Below, piece after piece: positions 55,195 through 63,823 of a stretch of 64,000 bases of DNA. The position numbers and the translations under genes are program-made. The stretch's first letter is position 1; each line of letters begins with the position of its first letter. The stretch comes from Planctomycetaceae bacterium (GTDB lineage: Bacteria > Planctomycetota > Planctomycetia > Pirellulales > Lacipirellulaceae), in the NCBI GenBank assembly GCA_002702655.1, contig PABB01000042.1, forward strand, positions 1-64,000. Reading direction: 5' to 3'. The notes beneath the pieces were generated by a model. It saw only the letters and a list, made by a program, of their open reading frames with translations. It was not told the origin of the DNA and made no database searches.

Positions 55195-56265
55195 ATGCAT
55201 CCCATCGCAATGCCGCGGCGACGTGCATTTACGCTGGTCGAGTTATTGGTCGTGATCGCCATCATTGGCGTGCTCGTCGCCCTGCTGCTGCCGGCAGTGC
55301 AGGCGGCGCGGGAAGCGGCGCGGCGAATGCAGTGCCAGAACTCGCTGCACAACCTGGCGCTGGCGGTGCTGAACTACGAGTCGGCGCGCGGGGCGCTGCC
55401 GCAGTCGAGCGACGGCGAGGTGGAGGACGAAGTCAGGGTCAATCTCTATTCGGGTTCGCAACTGAGTTGGATCGTACGCGTGATGCCGCACATGGAACTG
55501 CAGGCGCTGTACGACCAATTTGACTTCAAGCAGACGTTTAACGAATTCGTTTCGACTGCCCCGGCCACGGATTCGCCGGCCGAAGCGGCTCAGCCGGCGA
55601 GTTTGTTGTGCCCGTCTGATGACGCGCAAGGACGCTTGTACGGCGGCGGACGAGCGTCTCTCGCCAGACAGCGGCTGTTTGGAAAAGCGAACTACGTGGC
55701 TTACGCCAGCGCGGAGCATATCGAATGCCAGATGCTTACGCCGGGGGCGCTGTTGAACGAAGAGCAAGAACTATCGCGCATCACCGACGGCACGTCGAAC
55801 GTGCTCATGCTGTCGGAGGTCCGCACGCGCGAGGAGGGCGAGGACGAACGGGGCGCCTGGGCCATCGCTTGGACAGGCACCAGCATTCTGGGGGCTGACG
55901 TGCATGGAGCCGGCAGTGCTCTGACGCGCATCTGCGGCATTGCCGAACGAAGTCGCCCCGAGTATTCGCCAACCGATTTCTTCGCCCAGTACGCCCTGCT
56001 GCCTAATGCGCCCGTGCCGGCAGATCCGCAGGGGGCGAAAGACAATTTGCGGAATTGTCCCAATCCGGCGGGCGCCGATTTGCTGGGCATGCCGTGCCGC
56101 GTCCGCGGCGACACCTCGGCCGCGCCGCGCAGCCAGCACCTGGGAGGCGTTAACGGCGCTCACGTCGACGGCAGCGTCCGTTGGGTCACCGACGATATCG
56201 ATGTCGTCTCGTTCGGCCGATTGGTCTGCACCAACGACGGCCAGCAGGTCGAGCAGGCGCCCTAG
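55195..56265 (+). CDS. DUF1559 prepilin-like protein
   Basis: A protein of 356 residues from ATG 55195, with GAAGAGG upstream; GTG 55180 would add five residues. The leader MHPIAMPRRR precedes the prepilin motif AFTLVELLVVIAIIGVLVAL and AVQAAREAARRMQCQNSLHN. The C-terminus has the HLGGVNGAHVDGSVRWVTDD family segment. This is a second copy of the family in the window, distinct from the first in the middle region, and has no adjacent lipoprotein gene. Envelope or fimbria-like function is inferred from the family. Confidence 0.95.
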   Translation: MHPIAMPRRRAFTLVELLVVIAIIGVLVALLLPAVQAAREAARRMQCQNSLHNLALAVLNYESARGALPQSSDGEVEDEVRVNLYSGSQLSWIVRVMPHMELQALYDQFDFKQTFNEFVSTAPATDSPAEAAQPASLLCPSDDAQGRLYGGGRASLARQRLFGKANYVAYASAEHIECQMLTPGALLNEEQELSRITDGTSNVLMLSEVRTREEGEDERGAWAIAWTGTSILGADVHGAGSALTRICGIAERSRPEYSPTDFFAQYALLPNAPVPADPQGAKDNLRNCPNPAGADLLGMPCRVRGDTSAAPRSQHLGGVNGAHVDGSVRWVTDDIDVVSFGRLVCTNDGQQVEQAP

Positions 56266-56337
56266 CGCGGCCGCTGCTCGACTGGTTTGGCCGCCGCGCC
56301 GCGGCGAACATCACTCTCAGAAAAAGAACCTGCCAGT

Positions 56338-56718
56338 ATGAAGTCCGCTCTTGCCCCCGCCGCCGTGGCCCTGGGCGTCTTGCTGATTGTGTTGAGCCTG
56401 CTGTGGGCGGTGATCTTTCCGCCGTCCAATGCGTGGACCGAACAGAAGAGCCTGCGACTGACCGAATTGGGCAATCAGGCGACTGAGTTGAGCCTGAAAC
56501 TGCAGCAGTCCCAGAGCCGGCCCAGCATGCACAGCGGGCAGGGCGCCGCGGAGCTGAAGGAGCAGTTTGACAAGGTCGATGCGGAGTACCGCGAGCTTTA
56601 CCAAGAGTTCAAATCGGCCAAAGACACGCCCCAAACGATCGCTGGTGCGCTCAAGTGGACCGGAATCGGCCTGGCACTGGTGGGCGGAATCATGGTGATG
56701 GTCGCCCGCGGGGGCTAG
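56338..56718 (+). CDS. Small membrane protein with coiled coil
   Basis: A 126-residue protein from ATG 56338. Two membrane helices (LAPAAVALGVLLIVLSLLWA and TGIGLALVGGIMVMVARGG) flank a hydrophilic helical region with coiled-coil character (LRLTELGNQATELSLKLQQS and AELKEQFDKVDAEYRELYQE). The hairpin topology would put the coiled coil on the outside. No family can be named. It begins 72 bases after the DUF1559 gene on the same strand and may be cotranscribed. Confidence 0.7.
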   Translation: MKSALAPAAVALGVLLIVLSLLWAVIFPPSNAWTEQKSLRLTELGNQATELSLKLQQSQSRPSMHSGQGAAELKEQFDKVDAEYRELYQEFKSAKDTPQTIAGALKWTGIGLALVGGIMVMVARGG

Positions 56719-57043
56719 TCCGCCGCCCCGCGCGGCCTGATCCCTCCGCAGCGTGGTGCTAGCACCGTGGTGGAAACCCGCGAAAAATTGCTGTTGGAGA
56801 ATCCGCACCGGCGCGATTAGGTTGATGAATCGGGGCAAATCCGGCGGGCGGTGGCAGGACATGAAGTCCGCACCGACGCGCACACGTCGACGTAACCCGC
56901 TGGATGACCGCACGATCAAGGACGGATCGCCGCGCGTCTCGCGTTAACGATTTGCAGGCTCGCGGTCCCTTTGTGCAGACCGCGGGTTGCCCTAGTAGCC
57001 GCGCAGTTGGTCAGGAAACGCGGCGTTGAAATGGAGGTCCGTC
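56719..57043. other. Intergenic region upstream of the csrA fusion
   Basis: About 325 bases with no supported gene. A ribosome-binding site (GGAGG at about 57032) belongs to the next gene. No promoter motif was identified. Confidence 0.4.
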
Positions 57044-57802
57044 ATGTTAGTGCTCTCTCGCGGCGTCAAGGAGAAGATCGTCTTCCCCAATCTGGGCGTG
57101 AAGGTGGAAATCCTTCGCGTCGCCGGTAATCGGGTCCGCGTCGGCGTCGACGCCCCGCGTGATGTACGCGTGCTGCGCGAAGAAATCGCCGACGAAGACG
57201 ATTTGTCGGCCGAGACCCTGTCCGAAACGGCGCGGAAGCGTCGGCATGCCCAGCGGAATCAGCTCAACACGGCGTCGCTGGCGCTGCGTCTGATGGAGAA
57301 GCAAATCGCAGCGGGGATGCAAGACGACGCCATGGGCACCTTGCACAAGGCGCTGCGTTCGCTGGACGCCATTGATGCCGAATTGGGCGGCGATACCCTG
57401 CCGCCCAAAAAGAAGACGCCCGAGCAGTGCCGCGCCCTGGTGGTCGAAGACAACGCCAACGAAAGCGAACTGCTGGCCGGCTACCTGCGGATGAGCGGCT
57501 TTGCCGTCGACGTGGCCGCCGATGGCGTGCAGGCGATGGTGCAACTGTCGCGGCACGATCGGCCCGACGCCGTGCTGTTGGACATGAACATGCCGCGGAT
57601 GAACGGCGGCGAAACGGTGCGACTGATTCGCCGCGACCCTGGATTCGAGGGCGTACGATTGTTCGCCGTGACCGGCAGCAGCCCCGGCGAGTTCGGCGTC
57701 CCGGTCGGCCCGCAGGGCGTCGATCGCTGGTTCACCAAGCCGATTGATCCGGCCGAGTTGGTCAAGGAACTGCGCGGCGAGTTGATCGCCTCGACTTCCT
57801 AG
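57044..57802 (+). CDS. CsrA-receiver domain fusion protein
   Basis: A protein of 252 residues from ATG 57044, with GGAGG 10 bases upstream. Residues 1-50 are CsrA: MLVLSRGVKEKIVFPNLGVK, then VEILRVAGNRVRVGVDAPRD and VRVLREEI, including the RNA-contact ends LSR and VLREE. A helical linker (about 55-115) leads to a response-regulator receiver at about 125-245: ALVVEDNANESELLAGYLRM, the phosphoacceptor Asp in DAVLLDMNMPRMNGGETVRL, the Thr/Ser in LFAVTGSS and the Lys in WFTKPID. CsrA normally acts alone as a dimer on mRNA leaders. The fusion suggests phosphorylation-controlled mRNA binding. No partner kinase is adjacent. Confidence 0.9.
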   Translation: MLVLSRGVKEKIVFPNLGVKVEILRVAGNRVRVGVDAPRDVRVLREEIADEDDLSAETLSETARKRRHAQRNQLNTASLALRLMEKQIAAGMQDDAMGTLHKALRSLDAIDAELGGDTLPPKKKTPEQCRALVVEDNANESELLAGYLRMSGFAVDVAADGVQAMVQLSRHDRPDAVLLDMNMPRMNGGETVRLIRRDPGFEGVRLFAVTGSSPGEFGVPVGPQGVDRWFTKPIDPAELVKELRGELIASTS

Positions 57803-57968
57803 TCCGAAGGCGACCACGCGGTTTGATCCGCCAGCGCACGCGGACGCATGACGGGAGTCGCCCGCCGCGCGCACCTTTTCCTGTGGGGGGCATCGTTGCG
57901 TTTGCCTCGCGCCGCCACCGGCGACACGCTCCAGGCGGCGGCGCAGAACCTGCGCGCGTGCTGGTGCG

Positions 57969-58682
57969 TCAGTTGTTGTTCTTTGCCGGCCGGAAGGCGT
58001 GGATGAACGACAGGAATGCGGACACGTTGCGCGTTTGCACCCACACGCGCCCTTGGCCCGAAAACCGGCAGACGAAGCCCTCGCCGCCAAAAAAGAAGCT
58101 CTTCAGTTTGCCCTTGCCGCGCAGGCCTTGCAGCGCGGTGATGTTGTATTGCAGCGTGTCCTCGAAGGCGACGATGTAGCCGGTATCGACGATGTAGTCG
58201 CCGTCGACGTCGACTTCTAGTATGGCGCCGTAGGAGTTGAAGACGATGTCGCCCGTGCCGCTGGCCCGCAGCAGCACAAGTCCCTCGCCGCTGAAGAAAC
58301 CCTTGGCGCCCTGCCACTTGCCGGTGACCTCGACGCCCGCGCTGTTGAGCATGTAGGCCCCGCGCTGCAGCATCAACGCGCTGTTGTCGAGTCGGTAGTG
58401 CACCGCGTCGCCCATTTGCCCCGCGGCGAACAGCACCTCGGCCGGCGCGTCGCCGGCGGTGAACGTGTTGATGATCAAGCTCTCGCCGCCAAACGCTCGG
58501 CCCAGCGTCTTCTTTAGCCCGCCCTTAAACCCGGCTTTCAGCGTCACGCTGGGGTCCATCGCCGCCATCGCCGACGGCTCGGCAAACACCTGCTGATGCG
58601 GCTGCAAACGCACCGTCGCCATCGCGAAATCGGGCCGCTGGGTGAGTTCAATGTCGAGATCGCTGCTGGTGGCTGTGGACAT
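57969..58682 (-). CDS. AIM24 (TIGR00266) family protein, copy 1
   Basis: A 237-residue protein from ATG 58682. The AIM24/TIGR00266 pattern is seen in QQVFAEPSAMAAMDPSVTLK, LGRAFGGESLIINTFTAGDA, GFFSGEGLVLLRASGTGDIV and DYIVDTGYIVAFEDTLQYNI, with the family tail GGEGFVCRFSGQGRVWVQTR. The fold is a beta-jelly-roll-like trimer of unknown biochemical role. It is the most downstream of three tandem paralogues on the minus strand; an inverted repeat separates it from copy 2. Cytoplasmic by lack of a signal. Confidence 0.93.
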   Translation of the reverse strand: MSTATSSDLDIELTQRPDFAMATVRLQPHQQVFAEPSAMAAMDPSVTLKAGFKGGLKKTLGRAFGGESLIINTFTAGDAPAEVLFAAGQMGDAVHYRLDNSALMLQRGAYMLNSAGVEVTGKWQGAKGFFSGEGLVLLRASGTGDIVFNSYGAILEVDVDGDYIVDTGYIVAFEDTLQYNITALQGLRGKGKLKSFFFGGEGFVCRFSGQGRVWVQTRNVSAFLSFIHAFRPAKNNN

Positions 58683-58724
58683 GATCAGAGAGCGGTGTGT
58701 GAAGGCGGGATTTCTACCGAGTTT

Positions 58725-58805
58725 GAATGACCAATGACCAAGTCCCAATGACCAATGCCGGCCCGGGAGAACCATTGGTCATTGGTGCTTGTGCACTGGT
58801 CATTC
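58725..58805. repeat. Imperfect inverted repeat (TGACCAAT type), copy A
   Basis: A left arm at 58725-58757 (GAATGACCAATGACCAAG, then further TGACCAAT units) pairs with a right arm at 58773-58805 that is close to its reverse complement over about 33 bases. It fills the gap between AIM24 copies 1 and 2. A near-identical structure lies at 62631-62732. Confidence 0.8.
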
Positions 58806-58808
58806 TCC

Positions 58809-59492
58809 TCATCGCGGCTTGAGTTTCGGCCCCAGCAATTTTCCGAAGCTGGGCGGGTTGTGGCTTTGGCAGTACAGGCTGCCTTGGCCCTGGAAGCGGC
58901 AGACCAGTCCTTCGCCGCCGAGGAAGCTGCCGATCAGGCTGCTGCCTGCTTTGCTGATTTTGAAGTCGAGCGTGTCTTCAAACGCCACGATATGCCCCGT
59001 GTCGACGATGTACTCGCCGTCGACTGCCACCGCGTCGATGGCCCCGAAGCTGCTGAGGAACAAATTGCCCGTGCCGCTGCATTTGACCCAGAACATCGAC
59101 TCGCCGCTGAAAAGCGCCTTGCCAAAACCCCGCCAAGTGGCGTCGATGTCGATGCCCGTGTCCGAGGCGAGCCAACTGGAGCCCTGCACGACCAGCGTGC
59201 CGCCGGTCATACGGTGGTGCAGGATGTCGCCCAACATCCCCGGGCCGATGATCAGCGTCTGGTCAGGCGCATTGGCGGTGAAGTGGTTCAAGAAGAGGTT
59301 CTCGCCGCCGAGCATGCGCTTCAGCCCCTTCATGATGCCGCCCCCGCCGCCCTTGCTGCGGGTGGTGGTTTCGACCGACAGGCCCGAAGTCATGGCGATC
59401 ATGGCGCCGACTTCGCACGTGACGGATTCGCCCGCGTCGAGCGTCAATTGCGCGACCGCGGCAGCAGGTTGAGCGAGCAGTTCGTGTTTCAT
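58809..59492 (-). CDS. AIM24 (TIGR00266) family protein, copy 2
   Basis: A 227-residue protein from ATG 59492. It carries ESVTCEVGAMIAMTSGLSVE, LKRMLGGENLFLNHFTANAP, KALFSGESMFWVKCSGTGNL and GEYIVDTGHIVAFEDTLDFK, then GGEGLVCRFQGQGSLYCQSH. A short glycine run (TRSKGGGGGIMKG) at about residue 65 matches the loop typical of the family. It lies between the other two copies; inverted repeats flank it on both sides. Function is unknown beyond the family assignment. Confidence 0.93.
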   Translation of the reverse strand: MKHELLAQPAAAVAQLTLDAGESVTCEVGAMIAMTSGLSVETTTRSKGGGGGIMKGLKRMLGGENLFLNHFTANAPDQTLIIGPGMLGDILHHRMTGGTLVVQGSSWLASDTGIDIDATWRGFGKALFSGESMFWVKCSGTGNLFLSSFGAIDAVAVDGEYIVDTGHIVAFEDTLDFKISKAGSSLIGSFLGGEGLVCRFQGQGSLYCQSHNPPSFGKLLGPKLKPR

Positions 59493-59810
59493 GGTCGATT
59501 GCTATTTGGGAACCGCGAAGGACGCGAAATGCCACGAAAGATTCAGTGGAGCCCGCGAATGACGCGAATGGGCGCGAATAGGATTGGCGGACGTGTTATG
59601 GAAGATCTTGGGCCGCGTTTTCTCGCTGGCAGACTCGTAAGGTAGTGAATGTGCCTCGCCGGTTATCGTGTTGCAGGACGTTTTTCGCGAACGCCTCGCC
59701 ACGAGACGCCCCAATCATTTTTCGCGTCCATTCGCGTCATTCGCGGGCTTGTCTGTTTGTGTTCGTTTCGCGGCCTTTCGCGTTTTTCGCGGTTTCTTAT
59801 CGTGGACCGA
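59493..59810. repeat. Long interrupted inverted repeat between AIM24 genes
   Basis: GCCCGCGAATGACGCGAAT at 59551-59569 has its exact reverse complement at 59730-59748. Pairing extends to 30 bases with two mismatches (59551-59580 with 59719-59748), and weaker, related CGCGAA/TTCGCG units continue outward to about 59511 and 59800. The centre of about 140 bases has no open frame of note. The structure resembles a miniature, non-coding mobile repeat. Confidence 0.75.
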
Positions 59811-60467
59811 TCACCACAAATGCGAATTGGTCCACGCCGCCAGGGCGCTGAAGTTGCGGCTTTGCATGTAGATCTTCCCCGGCCCTTTGACGCGGGTGAT
59901 GATCCCCTCGCCGCTGAGGAAGCTGTTGATGATCCCCCCGGCCATGCCGACGTTAATCTGAATCGAGGGTTCGTAGGCCACCAGGTGCCCCGAGTCGACG
60001 ATGTATTCCTCGTCCACTTCGCGCTCGAAGATCCCGCCGTAGGCGCCGAACCAGACTCGGCCCTGACCGCGAACCTTCAAGCGGAATAGTCCCTCGCCGG
60101 CGATCAGGCTGCGGAATCCGGCGTAGCCCAGTTCCAGCTTCACGCCGGGGTCGCACGCGAGGAACGCGCCGGGCTGCAGGAACATGGTCGTGCCGGCCAG
60201 GTCGATGCACTCGATGTCGCCCGGCATCGGCTGCGTGATGACGATCTCGCCGCCGGTTTCGGTCGTGAACTCGTTGAGAAACAGCGATTCGCCGCCGAAG
60301 ATGCGCTTCAGAATGGCCCGCATCGGGCCGCCGCTCCAGCGGGTCGACATGGTGATCGACGCGCTCATCGTGGCCATGGCGTCCGCCTCGGCAATCAGCC
60401 GCTCGCCCGGCTCCAGGCTGACCAGCACGTTGGCAAAGGCGGGACGGTTGCGAATCTCGGTCTGCAT
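59811..60467 (-). CDS. AIM24 (TIGR00266) family protein, copy 3
   Basis: A 218-residue protein from ATG 60467. Family text: VLVSLEPGERLIAEADAMAT, LKRIFGGESLFLNEFTTETG, LIAGEGLFRLKVRGQGRVWF and VDEEYIVDSGHLVAYEPSIQ, then INSFLSGEGIITRVKGPGKI. The first of three tandem copies in transcription order. It diverges enough from copies 1 and 2 to suggest old duplication. A promoter should lie within 60470-60590, after argS; none was clearly identified. Confidence 0.93.
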   Translation of the reverse strand: MQTEIRNRPAFANVLVSLEPGERLIAEADAMATMSASITMSTRWSGGPMRAILKRIFGGESLFLNEFTTETGGEIVITQPMPGDIECIDLAGTTMFLQPGAFLACDPGVKLELGYAGFRSLIAGEGLFRLKVRGQGRVWFGAYGGIFEREVDEEYIVDSGHLVAYEPSIQINVGMAGGIINSFLSGEGIITRVKGPGKIYMQSRNFSALAAWTNSHLW

Positions 60468-60591
60468 GGAATGCCCCTGCGCGAATCGACAAGCGGCGGC
60501 GCGGAATAGGCGCCGACCGGCTGCGAATATAAGGCGCGCACTGGGAGGACGCCACCACTTTTTCGCGGGGGGCTCTCCGAACGTGACCGCC

Positions 60592-62559
60592 TTACATCCG
60601 ATCGACCGTTTCGATGCCCAGCAGAGAGAGCCCGCGGCCGATGGTGCGGGCCGTCAGATCGCACAGCAGCAGCCGACTGATGCGCAACTCGTCGCTGGGC
60701 GCTTTCAGCACGGGGCAGTTCTCAAAAAAGCTGGCGTACTTGCTGGCCAGGTCGAACAGATAGTCGGTCAGATAATTCGGCCGATAGTCGGCCGCCACGC
60801 GGTGCAGCGTTTCGGTGAACTGCACCAACGCCACGGCCAACGCACGCTCGGCGGGTTCGACCAGCGAGATCGGAGCGCTGCTGGTGCGCAATTGCTCGAT
60901 GTCCACGCCCCCGCGGCCAAAGATGCCATGCACGCGGGCGTAGCTGTACTGCATGTACGCCGCCGTGTTGCCAGTCATGGCCAGCATCTTGTCGTAGCTG
61001 AACTTGTAGTCGCTGGTGCGATTGTGCGCCAGGTCGGCGTACTTGATGGCTCCGATGCCAATGCGTTTGGCCACCGTGCGTCGTTCCTCGTCGCTGGTCA
61101 GCACGTCGCTCTTTTCGGCGATGGCCTGCGCCCGGTCGACGGCTTCATCAAGCAGCCCGGCGAGTCCTACGGCCGAGCCGGTGCGCGTCTTGTACGGACG
61201 ACCGTCCTCGCCCAACACGGTGCCGAAGCTGATGTGCTGCAACTCCACCTCGTCGTAGCCCCACTGCCGCGCGGTGGCGAACAGTTGCTCGAAGTGCAGC
61301 GACTGCCGGTGGTCGACCACGTACAAAATGGCGTCGGGCGACCACGTTTCCATCCGATAGGCGATCGTCGCCAGATCGGTCGTGGCGTACAGGAAGGCGC
61401 CGTCCTGCTTCTGCACGATGAACGGTGCGTCGAACCCCTCGAGAAATACGCACTGGGCGCCGTCGCTCTCGGTGGCCAGCTGTTTGGCTTTCAGGTCGTC
61501 GACGACCGCGGCCAGCTTGTCCTCGTAGAAGCTCTCGCCCAGCGTGTGGTCGAACTTCACGCCCAGCCGGTCGTAGGTGGCTTCCATCTCGGCGCGGCAG
61601 GCCGGCAGGAACCGCTCCCACAGCTCTCGGTTGGCGCCATCGCCGGCGTGCAGTGCCGCCGTTTCCGCGAGCACCGCCTTGCCGATGTCCGCGTGGGCGG
61701 CGGCAACTTTAGCCAACGCCGCGTCGGCTTCGACTTCGGCGGTCTTCGCCTGTAGGGCGAGCAACTCGTTGCGCAGGTCGGTCAGCGCGCCCTCGGCCTG
61801 CCGCAGCTTCTTTTCGGCTTTCTTCTTCGCTTTGGCGTCGTCGGGGAGCGGTTCGGCCCGTTTCTCGTCAAGCGTAGCCTGCGCGGCGGCAATCTTGTCC
61901 TCCAGCGCGGGTATCGCTTGGCTTTTCGTCGCGTGGTAGTCGACCAGACGATTCACATAACGATACAGCCGGCCCAATTCCGCCACGGGCGACTCGGCAA
62001 TCGCCGCTTCGTCGACGAAATGCTTGTAGCCGTAGATGATCATGCCGAACTGGGTGCCCCAGTCGCCAATGTGGTTGTCGCTGATCACCCGATGGCCCAC
62101 GAACGCGAGCACCTTGTACAGCGCGTCGCCGATCACCGTGCTGCGGATGTGACCGACGTGCATCGGCTTGGCCACATTCGGCGACGAGTAGTCGAGCACG
62201 TAGGTCCGCGGCTCCGCGACAGGCGCCACGCCGCTGCGGTCGCTGTCCGCCACGGCGGCGGCCAGCGTGGCGGCGAGCCACTCGTCTTTCAGCCGCAGAT
62301 TGATGAACCCGGGGCCGGCGATCTCGGGCGGCTCGCAAAACGCGGCCACGTCGAGCCGCTCGATCAGCGCGGCGGCGACTTCGCGCGGCGGCTGGCCCAA
62401 CCGCTTGCCCAGCGGCATCGCGCAGTTGGCCTGATAGTCGCCGAACTTGGCGTCCTGGCTGGGAAGCACCAACTCGGCCAACTCGCCCGCCGCGGCGTCG
62501 TCCGCCACGTCGGCCAGCGCAGTGCGAAAGCGGTCTCGAAGCGTCGCAAGCAGATTCAT
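60592..62559 (-). CDS. argS: Arginyl-tRNA synthetase
   Basis: A protein of 655 residues from ATG 62559, which puts MNLLATLRDRFRTALADVAD at the N-terminus; an upstream in-frame codon at 62583 is less likely. The class I HIGH motif is in YSSPNVAKPMHVGHIRSTVI. The KMSKS-like site is FGTVLGEDGRPYKTRTG, as often degenerate in ArgRS. A helical insertion of about 130 residues (DEKRAEPLPDDAKAKKKAEK region) is rich in charged coiled coil. The C-terminal DALR anticodon-binding domain ends in GRGLSLLGIETVDRM. It charges tRNA-Arg and is essential. Confidence 0.96.
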   Translation of the reverse strand: MNLLATLRDRFRTALADVADDAAAGELAELVLPSQDAKFGDYQANCAMPLGKRLGQPPREVAAALIERLDVAAFCEPPEIAGPGFINLRLKDEWLAATLAAAVADSDRSGVAPVAEPRTYVLDYSSPNVAKPMHVGHIRSTVIGDALYKVLAFVGHRVISDNHIGDWGTQFGMIIYGYKHFVDEAAIAESPVAELGRLYRYVNRLVDYHATKSQAIPALEDKIAAAQATLDEKRAEPLPDDAKAKKKAEKKLRQAEGALTDLRNELLALQAKTAEVEADAALAKVAAAHADIGKAVLAETAALHAGDGANRELWERFLPACRAEMEATYDRLGVKFDHTLGESFYEDKLAAVVDDLKAKQLATESDGAQCVFLEGFDAPFIVQKQDGAFLYATTDLATIAYRMETWSPDAILYVVDHRQSLHFEQLFATARQWGYDEVELQHISFGTVLGEDGRPYKTRTGSAVGLAGLLDEAVDRAQAIAEKSDVLTSDEERRTVAKRIGIGAIKYADLAHNRTSDYKFSYDKMLAMTGNTAAYMQYSYARVHGIFGRGGVDIEQLRTSSAPISLVEPAERALAVALVQFTETLHRVAADYRPNYLTDYLFDLASKYASFFENCPVLKAPSDELRISRLLLCDLTARTIGRGLSLLGIETVDRM

Positions 62560-62630
62560 GGCGGGGAATTTCGAGGCTACCAATAGAGTGGATGCGCGGC
62601 GTAAGTCGCAACGACGCGGCGAGTTCTATG

Positions 62631-62732
62631 GAATGACCAATGACCAAGCACCAATGACCAATAGGAGGATTGCCGCATCGCGTGACGCAACCCAGCCACC
62701 ATTGGTCATTGCGACTTGGTCATTGGTCATTC
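62631..62732. repeat. Imperfect inverted repeat (TGACCAAT type), copy B
   Basis: A left arm at 62631-62662 (GAATGACCAATGACCAAGCA and further units) and a right arm at 62701-62732 are nearly perfect reverse complements over 32 bases, with a 38-base spacer. The right arm overlaps and supplies the rsfS stop codon at 62727-62729. It is the same repeat type as at 58725-58805. Confidence 0.8.
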
Positions 62733-63083
62733 GACGTCCTCGTCGCGCCACGGCAGCTTGACCCGCACGCCCTGGTTCCAGAAATCCTCCAGGGAGTAGT
62801 AGTCGCGCGTCTCTTCGTCGAACAGGTGGATCACCACCGTGCCGTAGTCGAGCAGGATCCAGCGGCTTTCGTTGTAGCCCTCGATGCCCATCCGCTTGTC
62901 GCCCAGGTCGTCTTCCAGCTTGTGGTCGATCTCCTCGCTGATCGCGTGCAGTTGCCGGCGGCTGTTGCCGGTGGCGATCACGAAGTAGTCGAACACGGGC
63001 GTGACCGCGCGCATGTCGAGCACAACCACGTCCTTGCCGTTGTTGTCCTCGGCAGTGCGGGCGGCGGCCAACGCGAGCTGCAA
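62727..63083 (-). CDS. rsfS: Ribosomal silencing factor RsfS
   Basis: A 118-residue protein from TTG 63083. No ATG or GTG is found in frame within about 100 bases upstream, so a TTG start is accepted. The RsfS/Iojap fold is clear: KDVVVLDMRAVTPVFDYFVI, ATGNSRRQLHAISEEIDHKL and GYNESRWILLDYGTVVIHLF, then ETRDYYSLEDFW. It binds ribosomal protein L14 and blocks subunit joining in starvation. argS follows downstream on the same strand, separated by an inverted repeat. The last residues and the stop codon come from that repeat. Confidence 0.92.
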   Translation of the reverse strand: MQLALAAARTAEDNNGKDVVVLDMRAVTPVFDYFVIATGNSRRQLHAISEEIDHKLEDDLGDKRMGIEGYNESRWILLDYGTVVIHLFDEETRDYYSLEDFWNQGVRVKLPWRDEDVE

Positions 63084-63349
63084 ACTCCGCTCGGCGGGCG
63101 ACTGGTCTGGGGGGGCGGCGGCAGCGATGGATCTGTCCTCGCAGGAGCTTTCGAGTTTCGCGGGGTGCGGTGCGTTGTGGCCGGGGCCGTTAAATCCGGG
63201 CGCAAGCCGCAGATTCTACCGTAGCCGGCCCCGGTGCGCCGAGGGTCGCGTTGACGGCCCGGCCCTGGCACAATCGGGGCATCTGCAACAGACCAGCCGC
63301 GGCGGCCCGCGGTTCGCCGCGAATTCCGCACTCACCGAGGTACCTCCCC

Positions 63350-63823
63350 ATGGGCGATTGGATCGAACCCGGCAAAAAAGCCCCCGCTTTCACGCTGCCA
63401 GCCGACGACGGCTCGAAGGTGAAGCTGTCGGATTTGGCCGGCAGCCCGGTCGTGCTGTACTTCTATCCGAAAGACGACACCCCGGGGTGCACCCGCGAGG
63501 CGTGTGCGTTCCGCGACCGCAAGAAGGACCTGCAGAAGCTGGGAGCGGTTGTGCTGGGCGTGAGCCCCGACACGGTCGAAAAGCACGAGAAATTTCGCGA
63601 CAAGTACGACCTGAACTTCCCGCTGTTGGCCGACGCCGACCACAAGATTGCCGAGAAGTACGGCGCGTGGCGGGAGAAGAACATGTACGGCAAGAAGTCG
63701 ATGGGCATCCAGCGCAGCACCTACCTGATCGGCGCGGACGGCAAGGTCGTTAAGGTCTGGAAAGCGGTCAAGGTCGACGGCCACGACGAGCAAGTGCTGG
63801 CTGCGCTGAAGGAACTCGCCTGA
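63350..63823 (+). CDS. bcp: Bcp-type thioredoxin-dependent thiol peroxidase
   Basis: A protein of 157 residues from ATG 63350; an in-frame extension upstream has no support. The peroxiredoxin motif KDDTPGCTREACAFRD has the peroxidatic Cys47 and a second Cys52 five residues later, as in E. coli Bcp. Other family text: GKKAPAFTLPADDGSKVKLS, VLYFYPKDD and VLGVSPDTVEKHEKFRDKYD, then FPLLADADHKIAEKYG. It reduces hydroperoxides in the cytoplasm. It diverges from rsfS. Confidence 0.95.
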   Translation: MGDWIEPGKKAPAFTLPADDGSKVKLSDLAGSPVVLYFYPKDDTPGCTREACAFRDRKKDLQKLGAVVLGVSPDTVEKHEKFRDKYDLNFPLLADADHKIAEKYGAWREKNMYGKKSMGIQRSTYLIGADGKVVKVWKAVKVDGHDEQVLAALKELA

